A DNA stretch of 5,655 nt, from positions 1 to 5,655 of the forward strand of contig USAD01000192.1 in assembly GCA_900552415.1 (NCBI GenBank). The letters are read 5' to 3'. How positions within the stretch are numbered: the first letter of the stretch is position 1; each line of letters begins with the position of its first letter. This document shows, one piece after another, positions 1 to 5,655 of the stretch. The stretch comes from an uncultured Parabacteroides sp. GTDB lineage: Bacteria > Bacteroidota > Bacteroidia > Bacteroidales > Tannerellaceae. The position numbers and the translations under genes are program-made. The notes under the pieces were generated by a model. That model was not told the DNA's origin. It made no database searches and saw only the letters and a program-made list of their open reading frames with translations.

Positions 1-209
1 AAGGTACTGGTTGGGTTGAAATCCTGGGATGTGGTATGGTCGACCCGAACGTCTTGGAGAACTGCGGCATAGACAGCAAGATCTACTCAGGCTACGCTCT
101 GGGTATGGGAATTGAAAGAATTACAAACCTAAAATACCAAGTTAAAGACTTAAGAATGTTTTCCGAGAACGATATCCGTTTCTTGGAAGAATTTAAATCA
201 GCCAATTAA
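1..209 (+). CDS. pheS: Phenylalanyl-tRNA synthetase alpha subunit, C-terminal end (partial)
   Basis: Only the last 68 codons are present, read from base 3 and ending in TAA at 207-209; the 5' part lies outside the window. PheS is the catalytic chain of the alpha2-beta2 cytosolic enzyme that charges tRNA-Phe with phenylalanine. The visible piece carries the class II synthetase end of the catalytic domain: [13 protein letters not shown] near the window edge, then the motif 3 region [11 protein letters not shown] with its ATP-binding arginine, then the typical PheS tail [17 protein letters not shown]. The match to the end of bacterial PheS is clear, and the stop falls where the family normally ends, so the gene appears intact here. 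The next gene, crcB, starts 92 bases downstream on the same strand, with a stem-loop between them. Confidence 0.96.
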   Translation, partial: GTGWVEILGCGMVDPNVLENCGIDSKIYSGYALGMGIERITNLKYQVKDLRMFSENDIRFLEEFKSAN

Positions 210-238
210 AATTGAGAACCTAAAATCAATGTACCAAA

Positions 239-267
239 TCCCCGGACTTTTTAACCTGGTCCGGGGA
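239..267 (+). terminator. GC-rich stem-loop between pheS and crcB, possible terminator
   Basis: A perfect 9-bp inverted repeat (TCCCCGGAC at 239-247 with GTCCGGGGA at 259-267) encloses an 11-base loop. It lies 29 bases after the pheS stop and is the strongest small hairpin I saw. The placement suggests a 3' end or attenuating element for pheS. It is followed by AAAACACAC and not by a T-run, so it is not a standard Rho-independent terminator on either strand. It could equally stabilise the pheS mRNA 3' end or sit in the crcB leader. The form is seen directly; the function is inferred. Confidence 0.4.
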
Positions 268-301
268 AAACACACTCTTCATTCAACAGACAAAGACAGG
301 T

Positions 302-688
302 ATGATCAAGGTTCTCATTTTGGCGCTTGGTGGCGCTTTAGGTTCGGCCTCTCGATACGCCGTATCAACCCATGTGCAACGGTTATTGGGACTGACTTTT
401 CCTTATGGAATTTTATCCGTTAATGTCATAGGCTCATTCCTGATCGGATTATGCTGGAGTCTAGCCGAAGCTTTTCAATTCTCACCAAACACGAGAGCGT
501 TCCTCTTTACTGGCTTTTTCGGAGGATTTACGACCTTCTCCTCTTTTTCCCTTGATACGATGACCCTCTTACGGGACGGCTCCTATAAAATAGCACTGAT
601 GAACATCCTTGTCAGCAATGTTTTAGCCCTGATTGCCGTTTTCTTGGGTTTGATCTTAGGGAAAAATCTGACATCATTATTAAGATAA
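302..688 (+). CDS. crcB: CrcB/Fluc fluoride ion channel
   Basis: This 128-residue protein has the normal length of a single-domain Fluc channel, which works in the inner membrane as an antiparallel dimer and lets toxic fluoride leave the cell. Family signatures occur in order: GGALGSASRY at 10-19, NVIGSFLIG at 41-49 with the conserved pore Asn41, and GFFGGFTTFSSFS at 71-83. That last stretch contains the helix break of the central Na+ site and the two 'Phe box' residues, Phe79 and Phe82. Four hydrophobic helices are visible (about 2-21, 35-55, 66-88 and 98-120). The ATG at 302 is preceded by a weak purine stretch (AAAGACAGG). The 92-base leader shows no conserved core of a crcB-type fluoride riboswitch and no TAnnTTTG box, so the gene may be read through from pheS. 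Its stop is only 4 bases from that of the opposing gene. Confidence 0.96.
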   Translation: MIKVLILALGGALGSASRYAVSTHVQRLLGLTFPYGILSVNVIGSFLIGLCWSLAEAFQFSPNTRAFLFTGFFGGFTTFSSFSLDTMTLLRDGSYKIALMNILVSNVLALIAVFLGLILGKNLTSLLR

Positions 689-692
689 TACG

Positions 693-1274
693 CTACTGCA
701 ACCATTTAGCGGAAGAGCGTAAAGCCTCTTGTCCCTCCTCATGGCAGGTTTTGCCGAGCATCAAGTGCTGGACCGCTTGCTTCACGTAATTCAATATCGA
801 CTCAAAATTATCCTGGTCTTGCGCCAATTCAAATTCATGGCATCCACGCCTAAGCAAATCAACGGATTTCTCAAATTTAGCTTTAGCCGAAGAGACCTGT
901 TCCCAACTCTCCGAACAACTTTCCGCGTCAACCTCGCGTTCCGCATCTTCCGTTACACGAAGTGTCTGGCCCAACAGATCCAAAGATTCCCGAACCAAGC
1001 CCTCCATCTTATCACAAGCCTTACGCAAGTTCATCAGGTCAAGATCGCTGACAGTCGTAGAGTGCTCCTTTCCCGAAAGACTTTTGGCCACACTCACGAC
1101 ATACGCCTCCGTTTCTTCCAACTTATCATAAGCCAAACCAGAGGCATCAATAGACATTCTCAAATACTCTAATGTCTCAACATACTTTTGTCCCGAAACG
1201 GCAAACGGGAACCCAACAACAAGCACAAGTCCTATCAAGACTCGCCACAAAGTAAAAATAACCGGTCTCCTCAT
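693..1274 (-). CDS. Secreted helical protein of unknown function, four cysteines
   Basis: I do not recognise this 193-residue protein. It begins MRRPVIFTLWRVLIG and has a positively charged start, a hydrophobic stretch at about 6-26 and a plausible signal peptidase I site near AVSG/QK (28-29), so export to the periplasm or beyond is likely. The mature part is rich in Glu, Lys, Leu, Ser and Ala without proline, as expected for a bundle of long helices. It has four cysteines (87, 120, 145, 177), which could form two disulfides after export. Spacing and helicity loosely recall four-helix invertase/pectin-methylesterase inhibitor folds, but this is only an impression. The ATG at 1274 was chosen because it gives a clean signal peptide; no Shine-Dalgarno is seen. 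The gene diverges from nth and converges on crcB with a 4-base gap. The plus-strand frame at 729-1172 is its shadow. Confidence 0.8.
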   Translation of the reverse strand: MRRPVIFTLWRVLIGLVLVVGFPFAVSGQKYVETLEYLRMSIDASGLAYDKLEETEAYVVSVAKSLSGKEHSTTVSDLDLMNLRKACDKMEGLVRESLDLLGQTLRVTEDAEREVDAESCSESWEQVSSAKAKFEKSVDLLRRGCHEFELAQDQDNFESILNYVKQAVQHLMLGKTCHEEGQEALRSSAKWLQ

Positions 1275-1292
1275 AATATATAATCATTTAAT

Positions 1293-1321
1293 AACACATA
1301 TCCATCTATTATTATAACAAA
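1293..1321 (-). promoter_or_regulatory. Weak candidate promoter for the secreted helical protein
   Basis: Read on the minus strand, TTTG (1321-1318) is followed after 17 bases by TATGTGTT (1300-1293). This fits the Bacteroidetes housekeeping pattern TTTG-N17 to 23-TAnnTTTG with two mismatches in the -7 box. It would leave a leader of about 15 bases before the ATG at 1274. The surrounding DNA is AT-rich, so a chance match is quite possible. Confidence 0.27.
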
Positions 1322-1351
1322 TTTTGGCTATCTTTGTTATATGGATAACAA
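1314..1351. promoter_or_regulatory. Three ATAACAA half-sites, possible operator of the divergent region
   Basis: The 7-mer ATAACAA occurs at 1314-1320, inverted (TTGTTAT) at 1334-1340 and direct again at 1345-1351. The first two form an 8-bp perfect inverted repeat (ATAACAAA / TTTGTTAT) with an 11-base spacer. The last two form a tight hairpin-like repeat with a 4-base spacer (ATGG). Centres are 20 and 11 bases apart, close to two and one helical turns. The middle copy overlaps the nth -7 box, where a bound repressor would block transcription. No regulator gene is visible nearby. The low complexity of the region limits confidence. Confidence 0.3.
1329..1336 (+). promoter_or_regulatory. Bacteroidetes-type -7 box for nth
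   Basis: TATCTTTG matches the Bacteroidetes -7 consensus TAnnTTTG at every fixed position. A start of transcription about 4-7 bases downstream would give a leader of roughly 20 bases before the nth ATG at 1363. No clear TTTG -33 element sits at the usual distance upstream, which is common in this phylum. The box also shows that the upstream in-frame TTG at 1324 cannot be the translation start. Confidence 0.55.
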
Positions 1352-1362
1352 TATTTTTTAGC

Positions 1363-2001
1363 ATGAGGAAAGAGGAAAGATACAAAAACGTGATCCAATG
1401 GTTTCTTGAGAACAAGCCTATCGCGGAAACAGAACTCCATTATGCCAATCCCTACCAATTGCTGGTAGCGGTTATCCTTTCGGCCCAATGTACGGACAAG
1501 CGAGTCAATATGGTTACTCCTGCCCTTTTTGAGGCCTATCCGACACCTGAGGCAATGGCCGCATCCAATCCGGATGCCGTCTTCTCCTACATCAAGAGTA
1601 TCTCCTATCCTAACAATAAGGCCAAACACCTTGTTGGTATGGCGCAAACACTCGTCAATGAATTCCAGGGCGTCGTTCCTTCCGATATCAAGGAACTGAT
1701 GCGACTGCCTGGAGTAGGGAGAAAAACAGCCAATGTCATCGCCTCTGTCGTTTTCGATCTCCCAGCCATGGCTGTAGATACGCACGTTTTCAGGGTATCC
1801 AACCGGATAGGATTGACGGTTAACAGTAAAACCCCTCTGGAAACAGAAAAGGAACTTGTCAAGCATATCCCGGAAGAACTTATTCCCAAAGCACATCATT
1901 GGCTGATCCTGCATGGGCGCTACGTTTGCGTGGCCAAGAAGCCCAAATGCGAAAGTTGTGGATTGACCGCTTGGTGTGCCTATTTCCAGAAAAAGACATG
2001 A
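1363..2001 (+). CDS. nth: Endonuclease III (DNA glycosylase/AP lyase)
   Basis: This base-excision-repair enzyme removes oxidised pyrimidines and cleaves the resulting abasic site. The 212-residue product is one residue longer than E. coli Nth and nearly collinear with it. It shows the helix-hairpin-helix LPGVGRKTANV at 115-125 with catalytic Lys121, and the VDTHV block with catalytic Asp139. It ends with an intact [4Fe-4S] ligand set, C-X6-C-X2-C-X5-C (Cys189, 196, 199, 205). LLVAVILSAQCTD at 33-45 is also typical. The ATG at 1363 gives the family length and lies just downstream of the -7 box; an in-frame TTG at 1324 would add 13 hydrophobic residues and lies upstream of that promoter. The stop overlaps the next start as ATGA. 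No catalytic residue is missing. Confidence 0.97.
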   Translation: MRKEERYKNVIQWFLENKPIAETELHYANPYQLLVAVILSAQCTDKRVNMVTPALFEAYPTPEAMAASNPDAVFSYIKSISYPNNKAKHLVGMAQTLVNEFQGVVPSDIKELMRLPGVGRKTANVIASVVFDLPAMAVDTHVFRVSNRIGLTVNSKTPLETEKELVKHIPEELIPKAHHWLILHGRYVCVAKKPKCESCGLTAWCAYFQKKT

Positions 2002-2912
2002 GAATCCGACCTCGAGATATTACTATCGGTCTTCTGCTGGCCATTACGATCGCCTTGACCTTCTATTTCTACAAAAACTTAGGAATAGCCAAGAAAAGCG
2101 CTCGCATTGACCTGCTCACGATCCTGCCGTCTGAGCCTAAATCAATACTGACCTTAACAAAACCGATAAAAAACCAGAAATTCTCATGGAACGATAGTGG
2201 CATACAGAAAATATTCAACAATAATATTCCCCAAAAATGGACAGAGATCCTTCGTCTGCAAAACGAATTGGAGTATGCCCAACTCTCCTTTCATCAGGGA
2301 GGAAGCCTGCTGTGCGTACGTACCGGCACAAACCTGATAGACAAGCTTCAAAAAATAGGATTATTCGGGTATCTTCCCGAGAAAGAGAATCTCAATAACT
2401 TCACGCTTTATTATTTCCCGGACACGGAGGGACGATTCATGGGCTGTTACCAACAAGGTGGCCTGTTTGTGGCCAGTTACAACAAGAAAATGCTGATACG
2501 GGCACTTAGTCGCCAAATCAGCAAAACCAGTCCGGCCAACTGGGATACCCAAGCATTAAAATCAATTATGGATAACCAGAAATCACCCTATTTCTGGATA
2601 TTCCAACCTCAAAGCCTTCAATTACCCGCCGGGCAATCGCCAACGTGGCTCTCCGCGGAATTACTAATCAATCAAGATCCGCCTTGTTGTACGATAGCCT
2701 TACCATTAGTTGGCCTATCGGATTCTACTATTTACACCATCGCCAACGACTCGCTCCTTTTATGGGCCAACCGCCTGTTTCCGCAGAACCATACCTCAGC
2801 CCAAATTGACCAGGATCGCTCCGTTATCTTTTTTACCATCTGCGAAGAGGGCAAAAAGAAAGCCAACAGCGAGACAACCGATAATCTCCCGCCATTGGCT
2901 TCCCAATATTAA
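1998..2912 (+). CDS. Membrane-anchored protein of unknown function, coupled to nth
   Basis: The product is 304 residues and I cannot assign a family. The N-terminus MRIRPRDITIGLL leads into a single hydrophobic segment (about 8-25) without a clear cleavage site. I therefore expect an inner-membrane anchor with a large periplasmic domain. That domain is mixed alpha/beta in appearance, with cysteines at 106, 150, 230, 231 and 282, and a low-complexity polar C-terminus from about 284. The start is taken as the ATG at 1998 because it overlaps the nth stop (ATGA), which suggests coupling by re-initiation, and because it puts the membrane segment at the very N-terminus. An upstream in-frame start at 1899 would lie inside nth and bury that segment. 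Shared transcription with nth does not imply a repair role. The gene ends 23 bases before the stop of the opposing barrel gene. Confidence 0.82.
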   Translation: MRIRPRDITIGLLLAITIALTFYFYKNLGIAKKSARIDLLTILPSEPKSILTLTKPIKNQKFSWNDSGIQKIFNNNIPQKWTEILRLQNELEYAQLSFHQGGSLLCVRTGTNLIDKLQKIGLFGYLPEKENLNNFTLYYFPDTEGRFMGCYQQGGLFVASYNKKMLIRALSRQISKTSPANWDTQALKSIMDNQKSPYFWIFQPQSLQLPAGQSPTWLSAELLINQDPPCCTIALPLVGLSDSTIYTIANDSLLLWANRLFPQNHTSAQIDQDRSVIFFTICEEGKKKANSETTDNLPPLASQY

Positions 2913-2935
2913 ATCAATTTTTTCTCTTCTCTCGA

Positions 2936-3418
2936 TCAGAAGCTATAACCAACACGTACGGCAAACATAGCCTGGTCGAAATCCTTGATGATATTATACT
3001 TCACTTCAAGGCCAACAGACAGGGCGTCACTCGCGTAAACCTCGCCACCCAAACCGATGTTCGCGCCAAAACGAGTCTCGTTATGCGACAACTCATGCTT
3101 AACATCCCAATTCCAGAATGAGAGGCTCAAACCCGCTAATGGGTAAAAACCAAACGCATCGCTCAACTTAAACACATAATGCGCATTCAAGTCGATAGCC
3201 CAGGTACTGTGATAATCGTTCTTGACATAATAGGTCAAAGAGGGTGCCAAACGCACCTCATCGGTAATGCAATAACGATAATCCACTCCCAATGTAGCAT
3301 TCTTTGAATCAAATCCATAGCCGACGTTAAATCCAACTGAGGATTTTCCCTGTGTTGTCTGGGCATAAGCGCTTACACCCATCAAAACCAACACCAACAA
3401 CAAACAAAGTCTTTTCAT
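2936..3418 (-). CDS. Small outer-membrane beta-barrel protein
   Basis: This 160-residue protein has a classic signal peptide (MKRLCLLLVLVLMGVSAYA, cut before Gln20) and a mature chain of about 141 residues. The mature part consists of alternating polar/aromatic strands separated by short turns, for example SVGFNVGYGF, ATLGVDYRY, AIDLNAHYVF, FGANIGLGGEVYA and LSVGLEVKY. It ends AVRVGYSF with the terminal phenylalanine that marks substrates of the BAM complex. Length and strand count fit an 8-stranded OmpX/OmpW-like or 'porin family' barrel; no ligand can be deduced. It starts 32 bases after the dipeptidase stop on the same strand, so co-transcription is likely. No Shine-Dalgarno is evident. 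Confidence 0.9.
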   Translation of the reverse strand: MKRLCLLLVLVLMGVSAYAQTTQGKSSVGFNVGYGFDSKNATLGVDYRYCITDEVRLAPSLTYYVKNDYHSTWAIDLNAHYVFKLSDAFGFYPLAGLSLSFWNWDVKHELSHNETRFGANIGLGGEVYASDALSVGLEVKYNIIKDFDQAMFAVRVGYSF

Positions 3419-3450
3419 GTGATTTCAAATTTAAATATACAACATAACCT

Positions 3451-5094
3451 TTATTTCACTTTGAGGCGATCCCCTACTTCTTTAACAATCATCCGATAAA
3501 ATTGTTCACCATATCCCGGTGATATCGGACTTGCGGACAAGCCATAGCCATTATCCTTAAAATGGCCATTCTCCTCACGCTTGATGTTTCCATCAATATA
3601 TTTCACCAAAAGATACTCGCCCAATCTCTTCCAACGAGCGGTCGCGGCGTCGGCTGTTGTCGAGCTGTACCAAGTCAAGAAACGGACTGCCTCTTCCGGA
3701 TCTTTCGCGTACAAGTCCAAAGCGGCCTTGTCGATAGCCGGCAACATCTCCTCATAATGATCTTCCAACTCACGCTGAACCGGGCGGATATCCTCAATCA
3801 TATACTCATATTTATGATAAGCCATATTGGCAACCCAGTTATGCATCCAGAAAGCGGACGACCAAGAGAACTCCATCAAGCTTCCATTCCCGACACGATA
3901 GCACTCAGGTGTCGCCGTTACGCCACAATAGATCGGATTAAATACGGTCATATTCGCGTCATCCACGCCAAACCACAAAATACCACCAACCGGATCCACG
4001 ATCCAATCGCGCAGTTGAGCCACCAGGACAAAGCCGGTCTGCTGCGTCGAGACTGGGCGCTCGTTCGTATATTTCTCTCCATCGACCTCATAGCTCAACG
4101 GGCGCCAGCGATACGGGGCCTTGAACGGTCCGGCTCCCGGATCCTTTGTCATATCCAGATCCGTTCCCTCATAATGATCACGCATACAAGCCTGCACGTC
4201 GCGGACGGAGACCTTACTGTCCGGTTAGATATAAAGCGGCATCGGCTCTTTTGTCGGATCACCCTTGATAAAGTCGGTATAACGATCCATGGTGGGATCA
4301 AACTTACGGAAAAACGACCAGACCCGCGCGTCGCAAGCCCTCAAGCCTCCGAAATCATAAGGGCAATAGGCTTTGGCGAAACTGAAATCCTCATCCTTCC
4401 CGGAAAAATAACCTTTCTCGCGGGCAAAAGAGACCACGTCCGGTGAGTAGATGCAATTCTCCTTGTCATTGAACGGGATCTGCTGGATGCGAGCCTGATT
4501 CGCATGGCCGGAGATGCAATCATCCGGAATACGGATAGCGACCCAAACCGCGCCCTTGTTACCGGTACCTTTTCCAATCATCTCCATCACCCAGACCTCA
4601 TTCTTGTCGGCGATCGAGAAAGACTCGCCACTGCTGTAATAACCATATTCCTTCACCAGGCCCGTCATGACCTCGATCGCCTCGCGGGCCGTCTTCGCCC
4701 GCTGCAACGTGACATAGATCAAGCTGCCGTAGTCCATGATTCCTGTCGTATCCACCAGCTCGCGCCTGCCCCCGAACGTGCTTTCCGTTATCGCCAGCTG
4801 ATGCTCGTTCATGTTGCCCACCACCGAGTAGGTCCTTTCCACCTGGGGTATCCGCCCTAACGGCTTGCCCGTATCCCACTCCTTGATATCGAGCATCGCG
4901 CCCTTGGGCCATGTGGCCGCGGGCCAATGATACAACTCGCCGTACAAATTATAGGAATCGGCCGCATAACTGATGATGACCGAGCCATCCGCCGATGCCT
5001 TCTTGCCGACAATAAAATCCGTACACGCCTCGCCCGGGATGGTCGATGCCACCGTCAAGGCCAACACGGAAAACAAAACCTTCAACTTTTTCAT
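3451..5094 (-). pseudogene. Secreted C69-family dipeptidase interrupted by one in-frame stop
   Basis: Read from ATG 5094, the frame spans 547 codons, the usual size of Bacteroidales C69 dipeptidases. It is interrupted only by TAA at codon 290 (4225-4227). The 5' part (289 residues) has a signal peptide followed by GEACTDFIVGKKASADGS. Cys24 is the expected N-terminal nucleophile of this NtN-hydrolase family, exposed by processing. Family blocks VVGNMNEHQLAITEST (91-106) and DDCISGHANQARI (191-203) follow. The 3' part continues in the same frame with VSVRD, MRDHYEGTDLDMTKDPGAG, WYSSTTADAATARW and an intact C-terminus. There is no frameshift or other stop. Without readthrough the product lacks 257 residues, including the end of the peptidase domain, and is probably inactive. 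Automatic callers may show two CDS (4225-5094 and 3451-4197). A very recent nonsense mutation or a sequence error is most likely. The gene lies 38 bases after nhaD. Confidence 0.88.
4225..4227 (-). other. In-frame TAA (codon 290) within the dipeptidase gene
   Basis: The minus strand reads CCG CTT TAT ATC TAA CCG GAC AGT, that is P-L-Y-I-stop-P-D-S. From recall, relatives have a residue such as lysine here (LYIKPD), so a single A-to-T change of AAA would create TAA. The base after the stop is C, generally the leakiest termination context. TAA is the ordinary stop of pheS, crcB, the 304-residue gene and this gene itself, so codon reassignment is excluded. Possible re-initiation codons follow at GTG 4197 and ATG 4185, but neither has a Shine-Dalgarno. 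Confidence 0.9.
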
Positions 5095-5102
5095 TTGAGA
5101 TC

Positions 5103-5108
5103 CCTCCT
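5103..5108 (-). promoter_or_regulatory. Strong Shine-Dalgarno deciding the dipeptidase start
   Basis: On the minus strand AGGAGG (5108-5103) lies 8 bases before ATG 5094. It supports this start over the GTG at 5136, which overlaps the nhaD stop and would put 14 extra residues (MIFCEMFIS...) in front of a well-formed signal peptide. A perfect AGGAGG is uncommon in Bacteroidetes and suggests strong translation. Confidence 0.75.
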
Positions 5109-5132
5109 GACTTATAAACATTTCACAAAATA

Positions 5133-5655
5133 TCACGCGAACAATAACATATATACGCCAGCGCCACAGAAATAGCCGATCAAGGCCAGCAGGCTGAAAC
5201 GCTTCGTATAATACATGAAATCGATCTTCTCGAGCCCCATGACGGTGACGCCTGTCGCGGATCCGATGATCAGCACGCTGCCACCCGTCACCGCGCAGTA
5301 GGCCAGGAACGTCCAGAAACCGCCATCCGACACGAAGTACTGGGCATACTCGCTCAGGCCCGGCACAGACTCTACGATCGGGTACATACCCATTGTCGCG
5401 GCCACCAAAGCCACGTTATCCACGCACGACGACAACAGGCCGATCACGAAACTGATCAGGTAGGGCTGATGAACCGACGTGTCGAGGAAACCGGACACTA
5501 ACGCCAAATGACCGGAGGTCTCCAAGGCGCCGACCGACATCAAGATGCCCAGGAAGAAAAAGATCGTCGCCAAATCGACGTTGGGCAACAATTGGGATAT
5601 CCGCAACTTGCGGGACTCATGCATGTGCAACTTGCTGTACATGATGTCCGTATAG
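5133..5655 (-). CDS. nhaD: NhaD-type Na+/H+ antiporter, C-terminal part (partial)
   Basis: About 173 C-terminal residues are visible; the frame stays open to the right edge, so the 5' part lies outside the window. NhaD is an inner-membrane transporter of the ion-transporter superfamily that expels Na+ (or Li+) in exchange for protons. The fragment shows DLATIFFFLGILMSVGALETSG, then LLSSCVDNVALVAATMGMY containing the VDN-LVAA signature of the transport core. Next comes TGGSVLIIGSATGVTVMGLEKIDF, and a final helix ends GYFCGAGVYMLLFA. Four to five membrane segments can be seen, and the TGA stop fits the family's usual end. Upstream residues YTDI at the edge continue the frame, so the ATG at 5642 is not the true start. 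The dipeptidase follows in the same direction, suggesting co-transcription. Sampled 60-base lines here are about 60% G+C, well above the nth region. Confidence 0.92.
   Translation of the reverse strand, partial: YTDIMYSKLHMHESRKLRISQLLPNVDLATIFFFLGILMSVGALETSGHLALVSGFLDTSVHQPYLISFVIGLLSSCVDNVALVAATMGMYPIVESVPGLSEYAQYFVSDGGFWTFLAYCAVTGGSVLIIGSATGVTVMGLEKIDFMYYTKRFSLLALIGYFCGAGVYMLLFA

Noticed and set aside
229..423. Small plus-strand frame of 64 codons ahead of crcB
   Set aside because: It runs out of frame into crcB and spans the stem-loop; no family signature.
729..1172. Plus-strand open frame of 147 codons
   Set aside because: It is the shadow of the secreted helical protein, which has a proper signal peptide and ATG start.
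1312..1914. Minus-strand open frame of 200 codons
   Set aside because: It lies opposite nth, whose catalytic and iron-sulfur motifs prove the plus strand is coding.
2894..2923. Possible terminator: 5-bp repeat ATTGG/CCAAT followed by a T6 run
   Set aside because: The stem is short and AT-rich, lies inside the end of the 304-residue gene and is 10 bases from the T-run, so it is too weak to call.
3426..3433. TAAATTTG on the minus strand as a promoter for the barrel gene
   Set aside because: It fits the -7 consensus, but would leave a leader of only a few bases and has no -33 element, so co-transcription with the dipeptidase gene is preferred.
4225..4227. Recoding of TAA or an alternative genetic code
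   Set aside because: Several other genes in the window end in TAA, and known selenocysteine and pyrrolysine insertion use TGA and TAG.
3562..4446. Long plus-strand open frame of 294 codons
   Set aside because: It is antisense to the C69 dipeptidase, spans the in-frame stop on the other strand, has no recognisable protein features and arises from the codon pattern of the real gene.
5092..5136. GTG at 5136 as the dipeptidase start
   Set aside because: It overlaps the nhaD stop and adds 14 residues before a well-formed signal peptide; AGGAGG is correctly spaced for ATG 5094.

Overview
The window reads as ordinary chromosomal DNA from a Bacteroidales bacterium. A Parabacteroides-like genome is my best guess, from recall of family sequences and not from any search. 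Three things point this way. Most starts lack a Shine-Dalgarno sequence. A Bacteroidetes-type -7 box (TAnnTTTG) sits in front of nth. The secreted C69 dipeptidase and small outer-membrane barrel are protein types I know from gut Bacteroidales. I see no insertion sequence, phage gene, CRISPR array, rRNA or tRNA.

Left part, plus strand: the 3' end of pheS (phenylalanyl-tRNA synthetase alpha chain), a short gap holding a strong GC-rich stem-loop, then crcB (Fluc fluoride channel). crcB meets a minus-strand gene tail to tail with only 4 bases between the stops. That gene encodes a secreted, mostly helical 193-residue protein that I do not recognise.

Middle: a short AT-rich divergent region carries a good promoter for nth and three copies of a 7-base half-site. 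nth (endonuclease III) overlaps by ATGA a gene for a 304-residue membrane-anchored protein of unknown function, so these two look translationally coupled.

Right part, minus strand: reading leftwards from the window edge are the C-terminal part of an NhaD-type Na+/H+ antiporter, a secreted C69-family dipeptidase and a small 8-stranded-type outer-membrane barrel. The gaps are 38 and 32 bases, so they are probably one transcription unit. The dipeptidase frame is open for 547 codons except for a single in-frame TAA at codon 290. Protein similarity continues in the same frame on both sides, so it looks like a very recent nonsense allele (or a base-call error) and not a decayed gene.

The most interesting observation is this lone in-frame stop in an otherwise intact peptidase gene. 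Next are the repeated half-sites in the divergent region and the unrecognised four-cysteine secreted protein. I found no convincing evidence of a previously undescribed multi-gene system.
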